9,048 nucleotides of DNA from Candidatus Shapirobacteria bacterium (GTDB lineage Bacteria; Patescibacteria; Microgenomatia; UBA12405): positions 1 through 9,048 of the forward strand of contig JAQTUF010000020.1 of NCBI GenBank assembly GCA_028710865.1, written 5' to 3'. The position numbers and the translations under genes are program-made. Position 1 is the stretch's first letter; each line of letters begins with the position of its first letter. The notes below the pieces were generated by a model. It had not been told where the DNA came from. It made no database searches and saw only the letters and a program-made list of their open reading frames with translations. This document shows positions 4,780-9,048 of this stretch, piece by piece.

Positions 4780-4841
4780 GTGCCTAGGGTCAGACTCGCC
4801 CCGCTGCTGCGGGGTTTCAGACCAGTGCCGCTAACCCACAC
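4780..4841 (-). pseudogene. Degenerate tRNA-Phe copy with an inserted GC-rich hairpin
   Basis: A broken tandem copy of the tRNA-Phe at 4862-4934, offset by 81-82 bp. On the plus strand, 4780-4798 matches 4861-4879 at 18 of 19 positions (T loop and 3' acceptor) and 4815-4830 matches 4897-4912 exactly (anticodon arm, CTGAAA kept). The 5' half of the T stem and the variable loop are replaced by CCCCGCTGCTGCGGGG (4799-4814), and most of the D arm and 5' acceptor are lost, so a normal cloverleaf is impossible. The remnant can instead close by GGGTTAG pairing with CTGACCC around the GC hairpin. It could be a decayed duplicate, a scar from element insertion, or a small structured RNA processed from the tRNA transcript. 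Confidence 0.6.
4799..4814. repeat. GC-rich palindromic hairpin, REP-like
   Basis: CCCCGCTGCTGCGGGG: a perfect 6-bp G+C stem with a TGCT loop, all but one of its stem-loop neighbours being AT-rich DNA. It interrupts the tRNA-Phe copy. On the plus strand it is followed by only TTT, so it is a weak terminator candidate at best; short GC palindromes of this sort also occur as dispersed repeats. Confidence 0.5.
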
Positions 4842-4861
4842 TTTTCAACTTTAAAATTATG

Positions 4862-4934
4862 TGCCGAGGGTCAGACTCGAACTGACATCCCAGGTTTTTC
4901 AGACCAGTGCCGTGACCATCTTGGCTACCTCGGC
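4862..4934 (-). tRNA. tRNA-Phe(GAA)
   Basis: Minus-strand cloverleaf: acceptor GCCGAGG/CCTCGGC, D arm GCC...GGC with an 11-nt loop, anticodon stem CTGGT/ACCTG with loop CTGAAAA (anticodon GAA), T arm GTCAG/CTGAC with loop TTCGAGT, discriminator A. The anticodon stem has one T-T mismatch and the variable loop is only 4 nt, both slightly unusual. First tRNA of the cluster; a -10 box lies 15 nt upstream. No CCA encoded. Confidence 0.9.
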
Positions 4935-4949
4935 TTTTAAAGTGCTTCT

Positions 4950-4955
4950 ATTATA
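4950..4955 (-). promoter_or_regulatory. -10 box of the tRNA cluster
   Basis: A perfect TATAAT on the minus strand (preceded by TTGA), in the 46-nt gap between the glycosyltransferase stop and tRNA-Phe. Transcription would start near 4943, about 9 nt before the mature tRNA. No convincing -35 is seen at 17 nt. It would drive Phe, the relic, Gly, Val, Leu and Gln as one precursor. Confidence 0.55.
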
Positions 4956-4980
4956 TCAATTTTCCCAAAAAAATAATTAT

Positions 4981-6522
4981 TTATTTCTCCAATTCTCGCA
5001 ATTTTATCTCCGGATTTGTTTTATATCCAACCAACAAAACTTTACCATTCAAATCATCGATCTCAAAAACCCTATCAAGGCAATGTTCTCGTACCTGATC
5101 GTCGGAAATAGACAAAACATCACCCACCATAATTTCTTCTTTGTAAACATCAGTTTTCCAATCTATTGGTCTAGTTTCAATATTGGAAAAATTTACATTC
5201 CCTGAAAAAGAAATATTTCGATAATAATCATTCCCAAACAAATTATTTTCTCTTTGAAAATCTATCGGATTGTATTTTAAAAAAAATAAAAGTTCTATAT
5301 AAGCAACCGACCGACTATTATCAATCACAAACTTTTTATCGCTATTAGCCACAACAAAGTCTGCTAATTTCTCATAACCAAAATTCCATGCCCTATTTCT
5401 TTCCGCCGGCAACAAAACAAAATATGATCGCCAAAGCAAAATTAAAGAATACAAAAACACCAAAAATAAAAACAGAATAAAAGTTTTCGATTTAATTTTT
5501 ACTAAAATTTTATCCATTCCCAAAGAAATAATCAAAATATAAGGCAATAAAAGTAATAATGATCTTTGCGTTGAATAATTAGTATTTGCCAATGCCGCTG
5601 GAATCGGAGATATCAATGCCAAAAAAAATAAATATTTATAAATAGGTTTCTTCCAATTTTTATAAATAGCATAAAAACCTGCAATCCAGGGGATAAACAT
5701 CCAAAAATAAAAAACCGATAATTCCGGTATTGATCTTTGTAAATCAAAATCCTGTCCATTAAAAAGATTCGACGGTAAAAAATAGGATATATATTGACTC
5801 CAAAAGTTACTGGAAAAACTACTATTCTTTACCCAAAAAGAGGGAGTAAACAATAATATTAAGTTAGGAATCTGAATAATTACAGATATTATTAATGGTC
5901 TTAATATTTTTTTAAATGGCACTTTTTTAAAATAGAAAATGAAGAAAATAAGACCCATAACCAAAGGTGCCAAATAACGTTGACTATGCCCGGCATAAGT
6001 CGACAATGAAATCAAACTAAAAGACAAAAGTGGATTTTTATAAAGCAAAATTCCCCAAGAAATCAAAGCAAAAGCAAAAGTAGTTTCATAACCAATTCTG
6101 GCATTAAATACAGTCCAAGGACTAATAACAAACAAAAAAACTGATAACAACGGAAGATAAGACTTTTTATAAACCTCACTCTTCTTCCAAAAAACAAAAA
6201 TAGCAACAGCAATAGACAACATTGATAAAACCGATAAAATTCTAACCGAAAAAGAATCTAACCCTAATAATTTAATCGGAATTGTTTGTAAATAAACAAA
6301 CAAGCCTGGAGTATAAGATCCAAAAAATTTAAAATATACCGGTAAAAATTTTCCCCAATGATCACGAAAATTATAAAGGATTGAATAAGCGTCATACCCA
6401 ACCACAGTCTCATCACTATAAACCCCAAGGGGTATATCCCCAAGCTTATAAGTAAATACTAAAAACGCAAAAAACAAAACTAAAACTAATTTACTTTTTT
6501 CGGAAAATCGAAGCCAAGCCAT
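4981..6522 (-). CDS. GT-C-fold membrane glycosyltransferase (PMT/ArnT-like)
   Basis: A 513-aa integral membrane protein that probably transfers a sugar from a polyprenyl-phosphate donor on the outer side of the membrane. It begins with one membrane helix (12-27), then the first outer loop GVYSDETVVGYDAYS with Asp37-Glu38, the acidic pair expected to be catalytic in GT-C enzymes (GT39/GT83 type). About ten further hydrophobic helices follow to residue about 365, including ARIGYETTFAFALISWGILL and LISLSTYAGHSQRYLAPLV. The C-terminal 140 residues are a soluble outer domain (RAWNFGYEKLADFVV, DNSRSVAYIELLFFLKY). Length is usual for the family. Its start overlaps the end of the small upstream membrane gene by 32 nt, implying co-transcription. 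Donor and acceptor are unknown; envelope glycan or glycoprotein synthesis is inferred. No ribosome-binding site. Confidence 0.85.
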   Translation of the reverse strand: MAWLRFSEKSKLVLVLFFAFLVFTYKLGDIPLGVYSDETVVGYDAYSILYNFRDHWGKFLPVYFKFFGSYTPGLFVYLQTIPIKLLGLDSFSVRILSVLSMLSIAVAIFVFWKKSEVYKKSYLPLLSVFLFVISPWTVFNARIGYETTFAFALISWGILLYKNPLLSFSLISLSTYAGHSQRYLAPLVMGLIFFIFYFKKVPFKKILRPLIISVIIQIPNLILLFTPSFWVKNSSFSSNFWSQYISYFLPSNLFNGQDFDLQRSIPELSVFYFWMFIPWIAGFYAIYKNWKKPIYKYLFFLALISPIPAALANTNYSTQRSLLLLLPYILIISLGMDKILVKIKSKTFILFLFLVFLYSLILLWRSYFVLLPAERNRAWNFGYEKLADFVVANSDKKFVIDNSRSVAYIELLFFLKYNPIDFQRENNLFGNDYYRNISFSGNVNFSNIETRPIDWKTDVYKEEIMVGDVLSISDDQVREHCLDRVFEIDDLNGKVLLVGYKTNPEIKLRELEK

Positions 6523-6934
6523 AAAAAAATGATATTAATAAAAAAGGATATAAACAAAAATTACCATAACGATTATTAGACCCGATTACTGTTATTACCA
6601 ACAATGGTAAAAATAAACCCACCCCTAAAATCCAATAATATTTTTCTTTTAATAAATAAAAAAAACCAATCATAATTAAAGGAACAAACAACATAAAAAT
6701 GGGTCTAAAAACAAAAACCGAAAAAAAATTATCCTGTAAAACATAAATTAAACGACTCTCAGGACGTTTTTCCAAAATATTTGCCAAACGATAGAAACGC
6801 GGCGGATATTCATTCATCCTTTGTTGCTGATCAATTAATTCAACTTCTGACTGTTTTAATAATCCAATATTCTGAGCCAAAACTACCTGAATTACTATTA
6901 AAATTAAAACTAATGGTAATAATAAATATTTCAT
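6491..6934 (-). CDS. Small membrane protein preceding the glycosyltransferase, unknown
   Basis: A 147-aa protein that I do not recognise. I take ATG 6934 as the start: the frame stays open further upstream, but that extension would run through tRNA-Leu. It begins with a signal-anchor or signal peptide (MKYLLLPLVLILIVIQVVLA), then an outer segment of about 45 residues (QRMNEYPPRFYRLANILEKRPESRL), then about three hydrophobic helices (PIFMLFVPLIMIGFFYLL, WILGVGLFLPLLVITVI, CLYPFLLISFFYGLA) and a basic end FRKK. It overlaps the glycosyltransferase start by 32 nt, so the two are probably one transcript and may work together at the membrane. The ATG is only 8 nt after the 3' end of tRNA-Leu(CAG), without a ribosome-binding site. 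Confidence 0.75.
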   Translation of the reverse strand: MKYLLLPLVLILIVIQVVLAQNIGLLKQSEVELIDQQQRMNEYPPRFYRLANILEKRPESRLIYVLQDNFFSVFVFRPIFMLFVPLIMIGFFYLLKEKYYWILGVGLFLPLLVITVIGSNNRYGNFCLYPFLLISFFYGLASIFRKK

Positions 6935-6942
6935 TGAATCGG

Positions 6943-7024
6943 TGCCAGGGGAGGGATTTGAACCCACACGTCTTGCGACACACCGTTCTGAGCGATGCTT
7001 GTATACCAATTTCAACACCCTGGC
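6943..7024 (-). tRNA. tRNA-Leu(CAG)
   Basis: Class II tRNA on the minus strand: acceptor GCCAGGG/CCCTGGC, anticodon stem CATCG/CGGTG with loop CTCAGAA (anticodon CAG), variable arm TGTCGCAAGACGTG forming a stem, T loop TTCAAAT, discriminator A. The T stem GTGGG/CCCTC has one T-T mismatch. CCA is not encoded (ACCG follows the acceptor). It shares the D arm and variable-arm design of tRNA-Leu(GAG). Confidence 0.93.
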
Positions 7025-7032
7025 AACATCAT

Positions 7033-7063
7033 ATTCTACCCTAAAATACCTATATATTGTAAA
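7033..7063 (-). promoter_or_regulatory. Candidate promoter of tRNA-Leu(CAG) and downstream genes
   Basis: Minus-strand TAGAAT (7038-7033), preceded by GG, lies 8 nt from the tRNA 5' end; TTTACA (7063-7058) lies 19 nt further upstream, or TTACAA with an 18-nt spacer. The same GGTAGAAT motif stands before tRNA-Gly(TCC), which supports a real -10 element. Confidence 0.5.
7053..7058 (+). promoter_or_regulatory. Candidate -10 of the Nudix gene
   Basis: TATATT 12 nt before the ATG at 7071, in the 46-nt divergent gap. A start near 7065 would leave a leader of about 6 nt, in keeping with the lack of a Shine-Dalgarno. It overlaps the -35 region of the divergent tRNA promoter. No clear -35 for this strand. 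Confidence 0.35.
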
Positions 7064-7070
7064 ATAAACT

Positions 7071-7526
7071 ATGAAACGAAGCACACTTTTATTTTTAATA
7101 AAAGGTCAACAAGTTTTACTTGCCATGAAAAAAAGAAGTTTCGGTATAAATAAATGGAATGGTGTCGGCGGTAAACCAAATAAAAACGAAAAAATTAAAT
7201 ATACTGCTATTCGCGAAACTCAAGAAGAAATCAATGTCACACCTAAAAATATAAAACATCTAGCCACTATTAATTTTTACTACAAAAATAAACCAGAATG
7301 GAACCAACAAGTTTGGGTTTATATCACCACTAATTGGAATGGAGAACCATCAGAAACCGAAGAGATGAAGCCACAATGGTTTGATCAAAATAAATTACCA
7401 TTTAAATCTATGTGGCCCGACGACCCATTTTGGCTACCACTAATTCTTTCTGGTAAAAAGGTCAAAGCCAGTTTCACTATTGACGAAAACGACAAAATTT
7501 TAAATAAAACAATTAATGAAATCTAA
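7071..7526 (+). CDS. MTH1-type Nudix hydrolase (oxidised purine nucleoside triphosphatase)
   Basis: A 151-aa enzyme that probably hydrolyses oxidised purine nucleotides such as 8-oxo-dGTP or 2-oxo-dATP to monophosphates, keeping them out of DNA. The Nudix box spans 34-56: Gly34, Glu40, Arg48-Glu49, Glu52-Glu53, the metal-binding helix; the usual Gly near its end is Asn55. Beyond the box it carries features of human MTH1: WNGVGGK with Asn30 matching the base-contacting Asn, GEPSETEEM, and MWPDDPFWLPL with Trp115, Asp117 and Asp118 matching the MTH1 base-recognition Trp-Pro-Asp-Asp. Length fits MTH1 (about 156 aa). It overlaps the guanylate-kinase-like gene by 11 nt, so the two are probably co-transcribed and translationally coupled. 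Substrate is inferred from homology. Confidence 0.9.
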   Translation: MKRSTLLFLIKGQQVLLAMKKRSFGINKWNGVGGKPNKNEKIKYTAIRETQEEINVTPKNIKHLATINFYYKNKPEWNQQVWVYITTNWNGEPSETEEMKPQWFDQNKLPFKSMWPDDPFWLPLILSGKKVKASFTIDENDKILNKTINEI

Positions 7527-8415
7527 TATATCTAAAAAAGAAATCGAATCTGGAAAAGAAATAATTAAACTTTTACAAGAAAAAAATCCCAGACTCCTCC
7601 CTCATCAACTTAAAGAAATTATTTCTGAATATCAAAGATTCTCCTTATCTTTAGAAAAATATGGTCTATGGATTTCTCCAAAAACCAAATCCAAAAAATT
7701 CAAACAAAAATACAGTAAAATTATGCTTCTTTTTTCTGGTGTCACTGCCGGTGGTAAAGATGCTATCCGCGAAGAAATCGAAATTTTAGCTCCTAATCTT
7801 TTTAAAAAAACTATTACTGGTACATCTCGTCCTCCAAGAGAAGGGGAAATAGAGGGTAAAGATTATTTCTTTTTCAAAGATACTAAAACTTTTCGATCCT
7901 CCATCAAAAATCAAGAATTTTTAGAATATATTAAACGCGGCAACCATCTTTATGGCCTTCCTAAAAAAAGCTTAAACGATGCCCTTCAACATCAATCACC
8001 AATTGTTTATTCACAAATCGAAATGAGTGGCTGGTCAAAAACTGAAAAATATTTAAACACTATCACTCAAAACCAAGTTTTCACTCTCAAAGTTTTTGTT
8101 CTTCCTGATATGAACTTTTCTGAATATCAAAATTGGTTGATCCAAAAAAGAACTAATGAAGACATTGATATTCGTCTTGCCAAAACCGGCTGGGAACTAA
8201 AAAAAGCCCCAAAAAAAGCCGATTTTATTGTCACTAATCGTATTCGTGAAGATAAAAAATCACTCAATCTTACCGCCAAAACTATTATCAATCAAATAGC
8301 TGAATTAATCGACTTTCCTGATTTTCCAAGTTTTCCTCCAGAATTCACTATTGATTCAAAACTTAAAAAAACAAAAGATATCAACTCCATTCTCTCTTTC
8401 CACGATTCAATTTAA
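7516..8415 (+). CDS. Guanylate-kinase-like protein with an N-terminal extension
   Basis: A 299-aa protein. Residues about 68-265 form a guanylate kinase-type domain: P-loop SGVTAGGKDA (74-83), GMP-binding-like TGTSRPPREGEIEGKDYFFF (101-120) with Arg105, Arg108, Glu111 and Tyr117, then FLEYIKRGNHLYGLPKKSL (136-153), and RLAKTGWELKKAPKKADFIVTN near the end. Canonical guanylate kinase is about 200 aa and has Gly-Lys-Ser/Thr; here Lys81 is followed by Asp82, as in PhnN (ribose 1,5-bisphosphate kinase) and some plant guanylate kinases. A 65-residue helical N-terminal extension (LLPHQLKEIISEYQRF) and a 35-residue tail are extra. It may be a diverged GMP/dGMP kinase, or a related kinase. Its start lies inside the Nudix gene's end, suggesting joint work in purine nucleotide handling. 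No ribosome-binding site apart from coupling. Confidence 0.8.
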   Translation: MKSNISKKEIESGKEIIKLLQEKNPRLLPHQLKEIISEYQRFSLSLEKYGLWISPKTKSKKFKQKYSKIMLLFSGVTAGGKDAIREEIEILAPNLFKKTITGTSRPPREGEIEGKDYFFFKDTKTFRSSIKNQEFLEYIKRGNHLYGLPKKSLNDALQHQSPIVYSQIEMSGWSKTEKYLNTITQNQVFTLKVFVLPDMNFSEYQNWLIQKRTNEDIDIRLAKTGWELKKAPKKADFIVTNRIREDKKSLNLTAKTIINQIAELIDFPDFPSFPPEFTIDSKLKKTKDINSILSFHDSI

Positions 8416-8424
8416 CAACCTCTG

Positions 8425-8495
8425 AGCGGGGTACGGGAGTCGAACCCGTCTTTCAACCTTGGAAGGGTCGTGTTGAACCGCTCAACTAACCCCGC
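8425..8495 (-). tRNA. tRNA-Gly(TCC)
   Basis: Minus-strand cloverleaf: acceptor GCGGGGT/ACCCCGC, D arm GTTGAGCGGTTCAAC, anticodon stem CGACC/GGTTG with loop CTTCCAA (anticodon TCC, reads GGA and GGG), T arm ACGGG/CCCGT with loop TTCGACT, discriminator T. No CCA encoded. It is convergent with the guanylate-kinase-like gene, 9 nt away. Confidence 0.95.
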
Positions 8496-8509
8496 AAATA
8501 AACTTAAGT

Positions 8510-8515
8510 ATTCTA
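8510..8515 (-). promoter_or_regulatory. -10 box of tRNA-Gly(TCC)
   Basis: TAGAAT in the context GGTAGAATA, 14 nt upstream of the tRNA 5' end. The same GGTAGAATA occurs before tRNA-Leu(CAG). A GTAACA-like -35 at about 8532-8537 is 16 nt further upstream, within a palindrome. Confidence 0.5.
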
Positions 8516-8521
8516 CCAAAA

Positions 8522-8535
8522 AACATTTAAATGTT
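8522..8535. repeat. Perfect 14-bp palindrome in the divergent spacer
   Basis: AACATTTAAATGTT is a perfect palindrome between the divergently transcribed tRNA-Gly and the membrane-protein gene, overlapping the tRNA -35 region. It could be a protein-binding site. AT-rich DNA gives such palindromes by chance fairly often, so weight is low. Confidence 0.3.
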
Positions 8536-8564
8536 ACACTTTTATTAAAAGATTAATTCAAAAA

Positions 8565-8996
8565 ATGGGGCTAGAACCTCTACACATATTCTATATAACA
8601 ACCTTATTTATTATTCCAATAATTTTTGGAATCAAAAAAGCTAGTCAACTTAGTGTAGCTAACACAATTGGCCATCTTATAGAACTAACCATTTCTCTTA
8701 TATTATTTATCATTTGTATCGAGTACTTCCTAGAAATAAACAATTCAGATCCACAAAAAATCCTATCAGCCACGTATTTTATCCCTTTATCTGCTATTTT
8801 TACAGCTTCATTAGCTAATGTAACCAAACACACTGCATTGATTTTCGACCACTATCTATCAACAAAGCCAATAAAAATATCAATATTATTGATCTTAATA
8901 TTACTTGTAATAACAATAAGCCATTCTGGATACAGATATTTCAGACTAGGACAAAACACTTTTAATATTGGGACTTATCACATAAAAATCAAATAA
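8565..8996 (+). CDS. Small integral membrane protein, unknown function
   Basis: A 143-aa protein that I do not recognise. Four hydrophobic segments are clear: about 8-22 (FYITTLFIIPIIFGI), 38-54 (LIELTISLILFIICIEY), 68-85 (SATYFIPLSAIFTASLA) and 104-121 (ISILLILILLVITISHS), followed by a short polar C-terminus rich in aromatic residues (YRYFRLGQNTFNI). Short Lys-bearing loops (IKKAS, STKPIK) lie between them. The start at ATG 8565 has no ribosome-binding site but the spacer upstream is only 69 nt and no better start exists. It stands alone: tRNA genes on the opposite strand flank both ends, with the stop 2 nt from tRNA-Pro. Confidence 0.65.
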   Translation: MGLEPLHIFYITTLFIIPIIFGIKKASQLSVANTIGHLIELTISLILFIICIEYFLEINNSDPQKILSATYFIPLSAIFTASLANVTKHTALIFDHYLSTKPIKISILLILILLVITISHSGYRYFRLGQNTFNIGTYHIKIK

Positions 8997-8998
8997 AG

Positions 8999-9048
8999 TC
9001 GGGGATACAGGATTCGAACCTGCAACCTCATGCTCCCAAAGCATGCAC
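8999..9048 (-). tRNA. tRNA-Pro(TGG), 3' part only
   Basis: The minus-strand 3' portion of a tRNA: anticodon stem CATGC/GCATG with loop TTTGGGA (anticodon TGG), T arm GCAGG/CCTGT with loop TTCGAAT, 3' acceptor strand ATCCCCG and discriminator A. The D arm and 5' acceptor are beyond the window edge. No CCA encoded. Confidence 0.9.

Noticed and set aside
4799..4817. Rho-independent terminator from the GC hairpin
   Set aside because: Only three T residues follow on the plus strand, where no gene needs terminating, and none on the minus strand, where termination would cut the tRNA cluster.
4861..5205. Plus-strand 114-codon open frame
   Set aside because: Starts as an antisense translation of tRNA-Phe and continues antisense to the end of the glycosyltransferase gene; no independent support.
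6781..7044. Plus-strand 87-codon open frame
   Set aside because: Antisense to the small membrane protein gene and to tRNA-Leu(CAG); no coding features.
6935..7084. 50-residue N-terminal extension of the small membrane protein
   Set aside because: It would be translated through the whole tRNA-Leu(CAG) gene. The signal-like MKYLLL start at 6934 is far more plausible.
1..9048. CRISPR array, insertion sequence or rRNA
   Set aside because: No regularly spaced repeats, DDE/HUH transposase or rRNA sequence is seen on either strand.

Overview
The window is AT-rich DNA with very short intergenic spacers, mostly no Shine-Dalgarno sequences, standard stop-codon usage (TGA is a real stop), eight tRNA genes none of which encodes its 3' CCA, a GT-C membrane glycosyltransferase, and a cassette of small genes (DUF5659-like, Cys-rich CPLYPFR, HTH, large serine recombinase). 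I infer a Candidate Phyla Radiation / Patescibacteria genome, probably of the Microgenomates type. This rests on gene-content familiarity, not on a marker gene.

Left part (1-4392): a mobile region. A divergent membrane-protein gene (cut by the window edge) and a 74-aa XRE regulator share a short regulatory spacer. Six rightward genes follow: an unrecognised 274-aa protein, a DUF5659-like protein, a Cys-rich probable zinc protein, an 83-aa coiled-coil protein, a 154-aa HTH protein, and a 57-aa acidic ORF that overlaps the start of a 521-aa large serine recombinase. The recombinase reading frame runs straight into a tRNA-Gln gene on the opposite strand, and its last 19 codons are antisense tRNA sequence. 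This fits an element integrated at the 3' end of tRNA-Gln; the other end of the element is not in the window.

Middle (4392-4934): a minus-strand tRNA cluster, in transcription order Phe(GAA), a degenerate tRNA-Phe copy carrying a GC-rich hairpin, Gly(GCC), Val(TAC), Leu(GAG), Gln(TTG), with a clear -10 box upstream of Phe.

Right part (4981-9048): ordinary chromosome. On the minus strand tRNA-Leu(CAG) is followed after 8 nt by a small membrane protein, which overlaps a 513-aa GT-C glycosyltransferase; this looks like one transcription unit making envelope proteins. Divergently, an MTH1-type Nudix hydrolase and a guanylate-kinase-like protein overlap by 11 nt, a plausible nucleotide-sanitation/nucleotide-kinase pair. 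Then come tRNA-Gly(TCC) on minus, a 143-aa membrane protein on plus, and a partial tRNA-Pro(TGG) on minus at the right edge.

The most unusual parts are the recombinase/tRNA-Gln fusion with its accessory cassette, the regulator plus unknown 274-aa gene pair, and the rearranged tRNA-Phe relic with the GC hairpin.
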